Shown piece after piece: positions 35,301 through 44,635 of a stretch of DNA of 64,000 bases. Numbering within the stretch: the stretch's first letter is position 1; each line of letters begins with the position of its first letter. The DNA comes from Balneolaceae bacterium (GTDB lineage: Bacteria > Bacteroidota > Rhodothermia > Balneolales > Balneolaceae), in assembly GCA_017640605.1 (NCBI GenBank), contig JAEPQH010000004.1:1-64000 (forward strand), given 5' to 3'. Made by a program: the position numbers and the translations under genes. The notes beneath the pieces are model-generated. The model did no database searches, was not told the DNA's origin, and saw only the letters and a list, made by a program, of their open reading frames with translations.

Positions 35301-38300
35301 CACTTATCGTACCTTGTTTTACGATTACTTCCAGATTATCGCCTAAACTAACCTCATCTGCACCTAAAGGGACATCAATTTCTGTACTCGTATTTTCATA
35401 GCCTTCTCGGTAGATATCTGTTTCTATGGAGTAACTTACCCCTGTTTCTACGCCTTCAAAAGCGAATTCCCCTACATCGTTAGTTTGAGTGGTAAAAGTT
35501 TCGGTATCGCTCGAAGCTATTACAGTTACTCGGAAAGGCAGCACCTGATTTTCGGCATCAGTAATGGTTCCGACAATGGTTCCGTTGTTCTGTAATAAAG
35601 TGCTGTTCGAAACTAAAGTGGGATTACCCGGATCAATGGTTACAGTAATGGTATCAGATTTAAAACCGTCCTTACTACTAATGAGTGTGTAATCAGCAGG
35701 GATTAGATTCGTAATCTCGAACTGTCCATTAGCGCCCGTGATCGCAAAGCCTGAACCCCTACTTCCGTTTGCAGATAGTTGAACATCTTTAATCGGATCC
35801 CCGGTAATTACATTGGTAATTCTACCCTGAATAACTCCATTATTAGGTATAAGATTAGCCACATCAACATCAGTAGCGTTTAAATTATCGAGATTGATAA
35901 TTACAGAAGAAGCGCTGGCTGTGGTGTAACCGGTTAGAGCCGCATTTACGGAATAACTGGATGGTTCCACCGCATTAATCGTATACTCACCATTTAAATC
36001 AGAAATTGCAGTGTAAGTTACCCCTTCCGTATTGGTTGCGGTGACGGTTGCGTCGCTTAGTATGAGGCCGTTTTCGTCAGATATCGAACCAGAAATACTA
36101 CCATTTTTTGGATCTAGCTGGCGATTGAAGCTCAAGAAATCGCCATCTTGTAATTCAAACGTTTCTTTTATAGTAACAAAACCGGTTTTACTTATTTCTA
36201 TGGTAAATGTGCCGGTTGTTAATCGAGATATGTTAAAATTTCCTTCCTGATCTGAAATAGCGGATGCACCATTACCTCCTTGTTTTTGCAGACTAATAAA
36301 CGCTTGTTCTATACCACTTCCATTACCATCCGTAATTGTTCCATTGATGAACGCAAAATTTTCATCTACATCCAGGTCGATGCCCGTTAAATTTTGCCCA
36401 ATACTTAAACTGGTTGATGTTTCTGTGCGCGTGTAACCTGATTTCTTTACCCTTAGCGTGTAATTACCAGGGTCTAATCCCAATAAATAATTACCATTTG
36501 TTGAGCTTTCTGTACTATCAATGGCATTCCCATTCGAGTTAATGGCTATCACTTTAGCTTTTGATAAAACATCTCCACCATCTACCGTAACTTTACCGGC
36601 TACAGAGCTTGGGTTAGCATCCAGCGCAAAATCTGAAACTACTGTAGTGCCTGCTACCAGTTCGTTGGTTGTACTAGAGGCAGATTTATAACCATCCTTG
36701 GTAGATCTGATGCTATACGTTTCACCGGCGGGCAAAGAAAAAGCAAATGTTCCATTTACTTGGGTAACGGTGCTTTGTTCGAACGTTGCATCATTGGGTT
36801 TAGTAATGGTTACTCTTGCATTTCTTAACGCAGCAGTACCATCAGTTACAGTACCGCGAAGTGTGGTTAAGTTTTCTACAAGTACAAGGTTTTGATTCAC
36901 TAACTGCTGTCCTGGCCCAACTGTTAAAACTTCGGTTGAATCACTTATAAAGCCGGATTTTGTAGCCCTGATATACCAACTACCCGAGTTTAGGTTAAAA
37001 GAATAGCTACCATTTAAATTATTGGTTATCGATGTGATAGAGCCGGTAGCAGTATTTCTTGCTGTAAGACGAACGTTCGATAAAGCTTCACCACCCGCAG
37101 TAATTCTTCCAGACACAGTGCCTGCATTTGGAGTCATTTGAAAATCTACACCGGTTAATTCTTGTCCAACTGCCACCGAAATAGTGCGTGGTTCAGGACT
37201 AACCAAACCAGTCTTGGTAACCGTAATTTCATGTTCACCTTCCGGTACACTAATTTCATAAAAACCACTACCAGAAGTCTCCACCGAACCAACTCCACGA
37301 ATCGAGACGAGTGCATCTGCAACACCATTACCATCAGGTAAAGTTACAGTACCTGCAATGGCACTAGGATTTGGGATCAATTCAAAATCCATCCCGGAAA
37401 TCGTCTCACCTACTGCAATACCAATTACCAGTTCTCTTTCTTCATTTGATGTGTAATTATCCTCAATAGCTTCGATAGTATATGAACCGCTTTTTAGAGA
37501 AAGCGTGTATTGTCCATTTCTTCCGGTTATTGTAGATATTGGTTCGCCTACATTTGGTATAGCCTTTACTTCCACGCCTTCAAAAATGCTGGTACCTACA
37601 GTTCCATCACTATTAGTTATTTGCTCTCTCACAAAACCAGTAACTTGGTTTGCGTTACCTGTTAACACAAAATCCTGATTCTGCAGAACATCACCTGTAG
37701 AAAGTGTTATTTGTTGATCTGAAGGTTTAACAAAACCTACCTTTTCTGATGATAACAGCCACTCACCGCTCGCCACGGTAAACTGATAGAGTCCGTCCCC
37801 ATTAGTGTTTACTTCGTACGTAAATTCATTGTTTTGAATTCGAACTTTTGCACGTTGAATAGGTTCACCATCCTCGTTAAATACATAGCCCGAAACGGTG
37901 GCTTCATCGTTTATCAGAGTAAAAGATTCAGCAAATGCTTTTTGTTCGTTCAAACCAACGGTTACACTTTGTTCATCCGCACTTATATATCCGGATTTAC
38001 TTACTGTAGCGTTGTAACTACCTTGGTTTAACGAAATAGAAAATTCACCATTAATATCAGTATTAATTACATCGTTAAAGTCTGCTCCAATACCGGATAT
38101 ATTGACTTGAGCGTCTGGAACAACATCGCCATTTTCATCAACAACCAAACCATTTATGGTTGATGGTAGAGGGTTTAATTCGATTGTAAATCTAGTTTGG
38201 GCATCATCTCTGATAGTATGCGTACCACTACCTGATTCAAACCCTTCTTTTGTAGCAGTGAATTCGTAAGTACCTGCAACTAAACTATCATAATGGGTAC

Positions 38301-39543
38301 TATTTTGAACGAAATAAGGGATAGAAGGAGTAACACCACCTGAAACAGCTCTTGCACTTAGTTCAACTCCTAATAATATCGAATTGTCTTCGCTTGATCG
38401 GATACTTGCTGCAAACTCACCGGTTTCCACTTCATAGGTAAAAAACCGGCTATTACTTGTAGAACCACCACCGCTATTGTTATTAGTAGTTACATTCCAT
38501 TGATACCGCCCGTTTTTTAAGTTATCTAGTGCAGGATATTCGATTAATGAATTTGTAGTGGTACTTGTCCAAATCGGGATGGTAACATCTATACCTTGTT
38601 GTTTTACTATCTGCAGTAAATTTATTGTGTAGTTGGTAGCTTCCGGTACTTCATCCCAAGAAAAAGTGATCGTTTCTTCCGAGAAAAACACCTCTTCGTT
38701 AACCGGTTCAATTAAGGAAGTAACCGGAACGGCGTTAGGATCAAAATAAGTAAACGGTACAATCCCTCCGAAAACCGGACTCGTATATCCTGGATTATTT
38801 TCTTCATATACATTTAGTATAGTGTAGCTGTATTCTTGACCGGAATTTAATGGTGGCGCTTCGTCGGTAAATGGCGACTGATAATTAATATCGCCATAGT
38901 TTGCTGTAGTATTTTTTGTGATGTATTGCCAAACAATGGTAGCTCCTTCTATGGCAACTTCACCATTTTCATCTTCAACAATATCGAATGGTGTACTGGA
39001 CAATATTAACCAATAGGAAGGAACTCCTGAAACTGCCGTCCATTGAAATATAGGCGAAGAATTATTTATTGTGCCTCTGGGGGCCGTAATGGCTGGTGCT
39101 TCATTAGCCTCAATCAACAGCTGTATTTCGTTCGAATAAATAATGCCGTTGGGATCATTTTCGAAGTCAGCCTGAATCTCTGAAGTCGTACGATTCGTCG
39201 AATTTGTAATTCGCGCGTAGTACCTACCGGGAGTCAAACCTAAATTATCGGCAATAAATTGAGCATTTGTCCCGGAAATATTTTCAGAGAGAACATCATA
39301 ATCATTAGGAGTTCTGCCAATCAATAGTTTCGCATTTGCCCCATTCAAATTTAATGCCGATTCATCCGGATTTAACCAGGTTAAACGAAAAACTTTATCT
39401 CTTTTGATTAAAAGCTTAACCGAAAACCCACCGTCCGAACCTTGTAGCTCTGCAGGTTTCAGAACAAAAGTTTGAGCATTCAACGCATCAGTTGTTACTG
39501 CGAGTAGAAGAATCAACCCGACTTTAAGTAGTACCCCTTTCAT
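32389..39543 (-). CDS. Giant secreted protein of ~17 carboxypeptidase-regulatory-like repeats with FlgD-like end
   Basis: The 2,384-residue protein has a signal peptide (GLILLLAVTTDALNAQT), an N-terminal FN3-like region (to ~400), then about seventeen ~85-residue domains of the CarboxypepD_reg type, each starting like STINGLVVDENG or GTVSGRITAGGE with later GSYxxxxxKxGF; then Big-like and other beta domains (about 1850-2250), and a final FlgD-like Ig domain (VKIGYWLDTAF...ILWDGLTDAG). It should form a long rod outside the cell. The ATG at 39543 has AAGAGA upstream; an ATG at 39603 adds a tail without a signal. It heads the set with the PorV-like and barrel genes. Confidence 0.87.
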   Translation of the reverse strand: MKGVLLKVGLILLLAVTTDALNAQTFVLKPAELQGSDGGFSVKLLIKRDKVFRLTWLNPDESALNLNGANAKLLIGRTPNDYDVLSENISGTNAQFIADNLGLTPGRYYARITNSTNRTTSEIQADFENDPNGIIYSNEIQLLIEANEAPAITAPRGTINNSSPIFQWTAVSGVPSYWLILSSTPFDIVEDENGEVAIEGATIVWQYITKNTTANYGDINYQSPFTDEAPPLNSGQEYSYTILNVYEENNPGYTSPVFGGIVPFTYFDPNAVPVTSLIEPVNEEVFFSEETITFSWDEVPEATNYTINLLQIVKQQGIDVTIPIWTSTTTNSLIEYPALDNLKNGRYQWNVTTNNNSGGGSTSNSRFFTYEVETGEFAASIRSSEDNSILLGVELSARAVSGGVTPSIPYFVQNSTHYDSLVAGTYEFTATKEGFESGSGTHTIRDDAQTRFTIELNPLPSTINGLVVDENGDVVPDAQVNISGIGADFNDVINTDINGEFSISLNQGSYNATVSKSGYISADEQSVTVGLNEQKAFAESFTLINDEATVSGYVFNEDGEPIQRAKVRIQNNEFTYEVNTNGDGLYQFTVASGEWLLSSEKVGFVKPSDQQITLSTGDVLQNQDFVLTGNANQVTGFVREQITNSDGTVGTSIFEGVEVKAIPNVGEPISTITGRNGQYTLSLKSGSYTIEAIEDNYTSNEERELVIGIAVGETISGMDFELIPNPSAIAGTVTLPDGNGVADALVSIRGVGSVETSGSGFYEISVPEGEHEITVTKTGLVSPEPRTISVAVGQELTGVDFQMTPNAGTVSGRITAGGEALSNVRLTARNTATGSITSITNNLNGSYSFNLNSGSWYIRATKSGFISDSTEVLTVGPGQQLVNQNLVLVENLTTLRGTVTDGTAALRNARVTITKPNDATFEQSTVTQVNGTFAFSLPAGETYSIRSTKDGYKSASSTTNELVAGTTVVSDFALDANPSSVAGKVTVDGGDVLSKAKVIAINSNGNAIDSTESSTNGNYLLGLDPGNYTLRVKKSGYTRTETSTSLSIGQNLTGIDLDVDENFAFINGTITDGNGSGIEQAFISLQKQGGNGASAISDQEGNFNISRLTTGTFTIEISKTGFVTIKETFELQDGDFLSFNRQLDPKNGSISGSISDENGLILSDATVTATNTEGVTYTAISDLNGEYTINAVEPSSYSVNAALTGYTTASASSVIINLDNLNATDVDVANLIPNNGVIQGRITNVITGDPIKDVQLSANGSRGSGFAITGANGQFEITNLIPADYTLISSKDGFKSDTITVTIDPGNPTLVSNSTLLQNNGTIVGTITDAENQVLPFRVTVIASSDTETFTTQTNDVGEFAFEGVETGVSYSIETDIYREGYENTSTEIDVPLGADEVSLGDNLEVIVKQGTISGNAGINAASVKLLNADTRQIINLANSNTSGAYQFEFLEAGRYRVVANRLGYVFSPDTTSVIVLGGEESNTQNFSAQANIGSISVLANNANGVGQSNVNVTIVSADTTVILSKKTGANGVATFSNIKAGTDYTVRASKSQFTSDPETRNVALNSGDSTSVSFQILANAATISGNVLLDNGTTTSNLRNVDVAATLNSTGQSFSASTNQSGAYTIANLPTGTYTLIAEREGFTKDTVTVVVSAGATATANDLILNRASVDVRGIVRYKGDGVQGISVEAISGSSFNATTNSSGQFRFSTLPVKTGASDTTTYQVRIKSGLFTKSYTLSLTADDIGQRRNVPTTNLPSGQVNLLVTDGVNPLEGAILEFGISGGESNEIVTGSDGSFSSDDNLRKATYVVAVSKSGFLIPKNTIRISLPSDTTIIENEVVLPFRQLVVNRILADEETPVRVINPSGYDNSGVSGNLFYKRASQTQFQKVAMVQSGDTLSAFIPAINSTEQVTFYTSIDDTNASNTFVSNQRTITPLASGILTNVRLTPSVNGQTLRVGETYNLQLLVRDGVNKSLADKFVGENALGNISVSNLSDTTGIELAITTGTSIRLKALKSGTYKVRATAILNGSNVATSVSFSVSDIPLQSILVNAPAKQLDNAATHVFSYSAIDTSGKTVLLGESLEWNIKPSNFGTIDNRGVFVPTSNSFLGSFIISASDSVSGLIGSTESVDLVANVKPDEAYTLINGGGLELQLPAGSVDFTSRIALTETNPPPSKKFVFAQGSDQSYTVGDRIYVLSFSGSELKSSAQLTLPTDTTISELNNGEREIARFNFTTLQWEVFSDIAAKNAFSELAGTVTTERLGQFAVLAANEPLGIRNAAVLPSPFSPDIAPVKIGYWLDTAFPPAKVTIKIFNIRGELVRTLLENDLQQPGRYGSQSSTKEILWDGLTDAGNMARNGRYVVQISAKDQQGEDVQLLQVILIK

Positions 39544-39782
39544 AACAATTCTCTTAAAAAGTTCGGTGGCATGGTAATAATAATATCCTTGTGATGATAC
39601 CAAATCTGTCTACTTATCGGACTAAAAAATCATTTCTACATAATCATGTAGGTGAGATAGAGTAAAAAGAGAAATTTTTTTTACTCATCTATGCCTAATA
39701 AAATCAGTGCTTTTTTGTGATTTGTTAATGATGTATTGAATAAAAATATTTATTAAGACTTTCTAATGTTAGAGAATATTAA

Positions 39783-39790
39783 TATATTTG
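39783..39790 (+). promoter_or_regulatory. -7 box of the DUF4402-like gene
   Basis: TATATTTG matches TAnnTTTG, 59 bp before the ATG at 39842. The 240-bp divergent gap holds little else apart from AT-rich sequence. Confidence 0.5.
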
Positions 39791-39841
39791 TCTCAGAGAG
39801 AGAGTCAAGCTGGTCAAGAGAGAAACAAAATACTACTGGTC

Positions 39842-40249
39842 ATGAGAGCAATTAACACATACTGGACATTCATCATACTGTTGTTAGTGAGTACAAATAT
39901 TTTGGCTCAGAAGTCTGCAACAGCAGTGATGAATGTTTCGGTATCTGTTATCAGCGGAGTTACACTAAGCGAAGTAAGTACTGTGGATATAAATTTTGAT
40001 GACAACACCATCTCGGAAGGCGGGTTTGAAATTACTACTCCAAAAAGCATGGATGCCCAAATCGTAAATCAAGAATCGGTGGTTATCACTAACGAATTCG
40101 GCGAAAGTATTACCATTGGCTCAGATAGTAGCTCTACCATCGATAACGATGTACGCTTTGTTACCTTAGGAGCTGATATTGGCCAACCAACGGCAAACCT
40201 GCGAGGCACCTACCACGGCACACTAACCACAACAATTTCTTATTTCTAA
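39842..40249 (+). CDS. Small secreted protein with DUF4402-like fold
   Basis: The 135-residue protein has a signal peptide (FIILLLVSTNILAQ). The mature part is a beta domain ending RGTYHGTLTTTISYF, the pattern at the end of DUF4402 domains, which are pilin-like or adhesion-related. The ATG at 39842 is chosen because the upstream frame has no signal. It is divergent from the giant protein; a shared role in surface structure is possible but is inferred only from position. Confidence 0.7.
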   Translation: MRAINTYWTFIILLLVSTNILAQKSATAVMNVSVSVISGVTLSEVSTVDINFDDNTISEGGFEITTPKSMDAQIVNQESVVITNEFGESITIGSDSSSTIDNDVRFVTLGADIGQPTANLRGTYHGTLTTTISYF

Positions 40250-40352
40250 GTACACCTTTTTATTCTGTACCCTATGCCTCAACCGGGTGATGCCGGTGAG
40301 GCTTTTTTATTTCCATAAACTTCCATTCCTTTTCACTTTCACTAATTACAAT

Positions 40353-42290
40353 ATGAGCATGAAGAGGATTATACTATTTAGCCTGTTTTTAATTTTCACA
40401 TTTAATTTACAGGCACAGGAAATACGAACTTTTATTGAGTATAAATGGCCGGAGTCAGATGCAGATACCTCCACCTATACGGTAAAGGGGGAAAGACACG
40501 GCATTAGTTTTTTTCCACAATATCAACACCCGGAAGTTGAATATACCCCCGGCGAACAACTCACCTTTGATGTGTACCACACCGTTGATGTTATGTACTA
40601 TTGGTACAAAAAATGGGCACAAGAATACCCTGAAATTGTAGATCTCTATGAAATTGAGCGCAGTTTTGAGGGACGCCCCATCCTTCAAATGACCATCACA
40701 AACAAAGAAACCGGAAAAGACACAGATAAACCAGCGGCTTATTTCGAAGGGGGAAGGCATAGCGGAGAAATTACAAGTAGTGAATCGATTCTGTGGCTTA
40801 CTAAGCATTTATTGGAAAATTATGGTAAAGATGATGCCATCACCCACCTTATCGACACCAAGGCCATTTACCTGCGCCCACAAAATAACCCCGATGGCTC
40901 GAATCTCTATCTACACACCGCTCAACGAAATAGAAGCTCGGTGCGGCCTCATGACAATGATAGAGATGGTTTATTAGATGAAGACGACGAAGAGGATTTA
41001 GATGGAGATGGTATCATATATTCAATTCGAGTAAAAGCTACCGGTGAAGAACTTGAAGATGCGAACTACATTGTAGACCCGCGAGATCCATCCGGGAGGT
41101 TAATGACTCGCGTGTTAGCCGGCAAAGGCACTCATTTTGTGTATACAGAAGGCATAGATAACGATGGTGATGGCGATTACAACGAAGATGGAGTTGGGGG
41201 ATTAGATCTTCATCGTAATTATGCTGAGAACTGGCGCCCCGGTGTTGGCGGCGATTTAACCGGACGCGGTTATACTCAATACGGCGCCGGAGCTGCACCA
41301 CTTAGTGAACCTGAGTCAAGGTCAGTGGTACTTTGGATGCTATCTCATCCTAACATTTCGGTTGTTAACTCTATGGATACGCGTGTACCCATGCATTTAC
41401 GACCACCTTCAACTTCTAAAAGCACCGATCGAATGTATCCGGAGGATCTGGCTATTTATGAACGATTGGATAAATTAGGATTAGAAATAACTGAATACCC
41501 TTGGGCAGGAGATGTGTACGAAACCTATATGACTCGCTACCCAACCAATCGGATAACAGGCGACCCGTCGAAACCGAGTCCGCTTTTTGGACATGGCCCT
41601 GATTTTGGGTACTTCTATTTTGGCTCTATTTGGTATGGAGATGAACTTTGGAACAATGGAACCATGAAAGATTACGACGGTGATGGTATATATGATAACT
41701 ACGATGCACTTCGCTGGGATGATGAAGAAAACGATGGTAACGGTTTCAGAGAATGGGAACCATTTCAACATCCCACTCTAGGTGAGGTAGAAATTGGTGG
41801 ATTTCATCCAAAATTTTTCAGTCAAAATGGTCCGACTTGGATGCTCGAACATTGGGCAGAAAAACAAGCCCTCTTTAATCTCGAAATGGCAATGCAACTG
41901 CCACAAATAACCTTAGATGAGATTAAAGTGAACAAGATAGACGATTCCACCTATCAGATTTCTGTTCAAATTTCGAATACCGGTAAATTACCGGTAGCGC
42001 TTAAACAGGCACAACTTGTAAAAATAGTTCAGGAAGATCGAATTCAACTACATTTTGATAGCGAATTAACCAAAGGGTTCGAAAATGCAAAGATTACGAT
42101 TACTGAACCTTCATTATATGATAAAACCGTGTACTTAGGATATACAGAACCGGGTGAATCAAAACGAGCAACATTCAGGGTTACATTAAATGGAGTTGAT
42201 GGCGCAAAAGGTACAGTGAAAGTACTTTCTACTAGAGGAGGGTACATCGAAAAAGAAATTGAAATTGGTACAATCGGCAGCGAAGAATAG
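40353..42290 (+). CDS. M14-family zinc carboxypeptidase, secreted
   Basis: The 645-residue protein has a signal peptide (LFSLFLIFTFNLQAQE). The catalytic part has FEGGRHSGEITSSES with His and Glu ligands, KAIYLRPQNNPDGSN, and later TRVPMHLRPPS with the third His. Two Asp-rich insertions (DNDRDGLLDEDDEEDLDGDG and DNDGDGDYNEDGVGGLDLHRNY) look like calcium loops. The C-terminal ~130 residues are a beta domain. It should remove C-terminal residues or act on cell-wall peptides outside the cell. ATG at 40353 chosen; one at 40359 is also possible. Confidence 0.93.
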   Translation: MSMKRIILFSLFLIFTFNLQAQEIRTFIEYKWPESDADTSTYTVKGERHGISFFPQYQHPEVEYTPGEQLTFDVYHTVDVMYYWYKKWAQEYPEIVDLYEIERSFEGRPILQMTITNKETGKDTDKPAAYFEGGRHSGEITSSESILWLTKHLLENYGKDDAITHLIDTKAIYLRPQNNPDGSNLYLHTAQRNRSSVRPHDNDRDGLLDEDDEEDLDGDGIIYSIRVKATGEELEDANYIVDPRDPSGRLMTRVLAGKGTHFVYTEGIDNDGDGDYNEDGVGGLDLHRNYAENWRPGVGGDLTGRGYTQYGAGAAPLSEPESRSVVLWMLSHPNISVVNSMDTRVPMHLRPPSTSKSTDRMYPEDLAIYERLDKLGLEITEYPWAGDVYETYMTRYPTNRITGDPSKPSPLFGHGPDFGYFYFGSIWYGDELWNNGTMKDYDGDGIYDNYDALRWDDEENDGNGFREWEPFQHPTLGEVEIGGFHPKFFSQNGPTWMLEHWAEKQALFNLEMAMQLPQITLDEIKVNKIDDSTYQISVQISNTGKLPVALKQAQLVKIVQEDRIQLHFDSELTKGFENAKITITEPSLYDKTVYLGYTEPGESKRATFRVTLNGVDGAKGTVKVLSTRGGYIEKEIEIGTIGSEE

Positions 42291-42316
42291 CTACATATTC
42301 AATTGAGATAGACCGA

Positions 42317-42351
42317 ATAAAAAAAAGCCGCTACTTTTTACGTAGCGGCTT
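42317..42351 (-). terminator. Terminator of the cold-shock gene
   Basis: On the minus strand AAGCCGCTAC pairs perfectly with GTAGCGGCTT, loop GTAAAAA, followed by six T. On the plus strand the following TTACTC is poorer in T, but it may also stop the M14 transcript. Confidence 0.9.
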
Positions 42352-42374
42352 ACTCTTTAGAAATGGTGTTTATC

Positions 42375-42584
42375 TCATTCTAAAACGTATACTTCTGTTG
42401 CGTTCAACCCTTTAGGAGTTTCTGTAATTGCGAACTCCACTTCATCACCATCTTTTAAAGACTCGTGATGAGCTAGGTTTTCAACATTATTGCGGTGTAC
42501 AAATACGTCGTTGCCACCTTCATTTCTGGTTATAAATCCGAATCCTTTTTCGTCATTAAACCACTTTACTTTACCGTATTCCAT
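42375..42584 (-). CDS. Cold-shock protein, CspA family
   Basis: The 69-residue protein is a single OB-fold that binds single-stranded RNA or DNA. KWFNDEKGFGFI is the RNP1 region and DVFVHRN the RNP2 region. Length and pattern are normal. The 298 bp upstream to 42882 hold no frame that I support; a long leader would be normal for cold-shock genes, but no structure was recognised there. Confidence 0.97.
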   Translation of the reverse strand: MEYGKVKWFNDEKGFGFITRNEGGNDVFVHRNNVENLAHHESLKDGDEVEFAITETPKGLNATEVYVLE

Positions 42585-42882
42585 TATTAAATCTTGTATT
42601 ACTTGTTTGCACAGGTACAGTTGTTCACGAAATATGAGCCCGCGAATTACATTCTTAATCGGCTGTGCGGATATTTTTATTTACAAACTAGAGAAGGGAA
42701 TCAAATACTGTACTAAAAGACCGAAACCTGACCTTTAACTTGTTGCTCCCAATTTATCATAAATTATTGACAATTCGAAACTTAATATAGAATAGGTATT
42801 ATTCGCACAAACTAATATTTCATAGTTGAGTTAGCCAGAGTTCATTGATTTAGTCTACGACTTTAAGGGAAGAACCTACAGC

Positions 42883-43173
42883 ATGAGTTATGGCACTAAT
42901 ACCGAAGAAGTATTTGTCTTAAATGAGGATAAACAAATTGACTATGTAAAAATGACTCCATCGGCTGGCTTATTTATCGATAAGAACAACTCTTTACTAA
43001 TTTCTTTAGTAGTAACTACGCATAGCGTATATCAAGAAAATATCCGGCTTGACGTTTTTCCTGGAGTATTCAAAATTGGTAAGATATCACCCGGTTTTTG
43101 GATAAATTACAGCTTTGATTACGACACTTACCTGGGTATTACATTTAAAGGATTACCCGGAATCGGATTTTAG
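42883..43173 (+). CDS. Hypothetical protein of 96 residues
   Basis: Function not recognised. The frame has AAGGGAAG 12 bp before the ATG and ends 9 bp before the next gene, with which it would form an operon. The sequence looks like short beta strands with aromatic residues (YVKMTPSAGLFID, GFWINYSFDYDTYLG) and no signal peptide. Amino-acid use is ordinary, which favours a real gene over chance. Confidence 0.5.
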   Translation: MSYGTNTEEVFVLNEDKQIDYVKMTPSAGLFIDKNNSLLISLVVTTHSVYQENIRLDVFPGVFKIGKISPGFWINYSFDYDTYLGITFKGLPGIGF

Positions 43174-43182
43174 AAGGATACT

Positions 43183-44580
43183 ATGTACAAAATAATCGGA
43201 CTTGCAAAAGAAGTAGAATCACCTGAAAACCCTGGTGCGCTGGAACAACGCGTAGCTCTCATCCCCGCCGATGTAAAAAAACTCATTGACGCAGGATCTA
43301 CTGTGTTTGTTGAAGAAGATGCCGGTATTGGAGTAGGTTTTTCTAATGAAGAATACCTCCATGCAGGTGCTACTATAGTTTCGCATGAGGATTTATACAC
43401 AAATAAAGATCTGATTGTAAAGTTTAAAGGTCCTGCCATGGAAAGCATCCCAAAAATGAAATCCGGAAGCACCTTGTTCTGTATGGCTCATTTTCACTCT
43501 TTTCCGGATCGGGCAAAGCTTCTGGAAGACCATCAAATAAATGTAATTGCGATGGAAAACGTGGTGCAATCTCCCGAGAAATTACACAAAGAATTAGTTT
43601 TGGGCACCATGGCTGCTGATAACTGTGTGGAAATGGATTTAAGAGTTGCGGGAATTGATCAAGATCAGTTTCATGTGATCGGTTACAACACTAAAATGGC
43701 CGGTGTGATACGAAGGTTGATGAATCACAATCCTAAAGATCTTGTATTGCACCACGTAAATGGCAACATCAAGGATTTAGGGGAATTAAACGAACAAATT
43801 CGTGTTGTTTTTGACTCTACCACCATTCAGGATGCACCTACCCTTATCAAGGAACTCAAGAAACATAATGTGCGCTATTACGATGTTAATGAGTTCATCA
43901 CTCAACATGGAGATCAAGCTCTCAAGTATTATCGCCATGTAAATCCAGCTCCGGAATTTGGTAAACGCAAAATCGAGGCCTTACATGAAACAGGGCGTGC
44001 CGGTGCCCGATATGGCTTAGAACTATTAGCCACCAAAAGCAGTAAAGCACTTAACCCAGAGGAAGCAACCGTTACAGTTCTTGGCTATGGTAACGTTGGT
44101 ATGGGCGCCATTCATGAATGCTATAACGCAGGAGTAAAAGAAATTCGGGTTTTAGGGAAGCATCAAACACAGCCTGATAGAATCGAAGAGTTCATACAAG
44201 ATGCTGATTTAATTATTAACGGCGCTGAACAACCAAAGCATTTACGCGGTAAAAACTATTTAATTACTAAAAAGCATACCGAATCACTTTTGGAAAAGGG
44301 TACTGTTGTGATCGATTTAATCGGTGGCTCTGCAACCAATCGAAGTGCTGTAGAAAACGTTATTGAATGTACCTACCTCACTAACCCGTATTTTGAGGAA
44401 GATGGAATTTTGTTTTCGGCATTATGGGGCTGGCCAATGATGGGCTTTATGCGCGAAACTGCTATTAAATACAGCGGTCAGATTGTGGAAATACTCTTAG
44501 GTGAAGATCAGTTGATAAGAGGGATCAACCATTTAGCTCCGGGTGTAAAAAAAGCTTTGGTATGCGGTCCATTTTATTAA
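43183..44580 (+). CDS. Alanine dehydrogenase/transhydrogenase-fold oxidoreductase with a large insertion
   Basis: The 465-residue protein has the AlaDh/PNT N-terminal domain (EQRVALIPADVKKLIDAGSTVFVEEDAGIGVGF, with the substrate Arg and the conserved KFKGP and FHSFPDR loops) and an NAD-binding domain whose GYGNVGMGA motif is near residue 303. That is about 150 residues later than in alanine dehydrogenase, so an inserted domain (roughly 140-290) separates the two. The end (FSALWGWPMMGFMRETAIKYS) is conserved in appearance. The substrate may be alanine, lysine or another amino acid. Confidence 0.8.
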   Translation: MYKIIGLAKEVESPENPGALEQRVALIPADVKKLIDAGSTVFVEEDAGIGVGFSNEEYLHAGATIVSHEDLYTNKDLIVKFKGPAMESIPKMKSGSTLFCMAHFHSFPDRAKLLEDHQINVIAMENVVQSPEKLHKELVLGTMAADNCVEMDLRVAGIDQDQFHVIGYNTKMAGVIRRLMNHNPKDLVLHHVNGNIKDLGELNEQIRVVFDSTTIQDAPTLIKELKKHNVRYYDVNEFITQHGDQALKYYRHVNPAPEFGKRKIEALHETGRAGARYGLELLATKSSKALNPEEATVTVLGYGNVGMGAIHECYNAGVKEIRVLGKHQTQPDRIEEFIQDADLIINGAEQPKHLRGKNYLITKKHTESLLEKGTVVIDLIGGSATNRSAVENVIECTYLTNPYFEEDGILFSALWGWPMMGFMRETAIKYSGQIVEILLGEDQLIRGINHLAPGVKKALVCGPFY

Positions 44581-44635
44581 CTTAAACAGGCACTATAATT
44601 CTAAAATTGGCGTTGCAACAGAGAGAATCAATACC

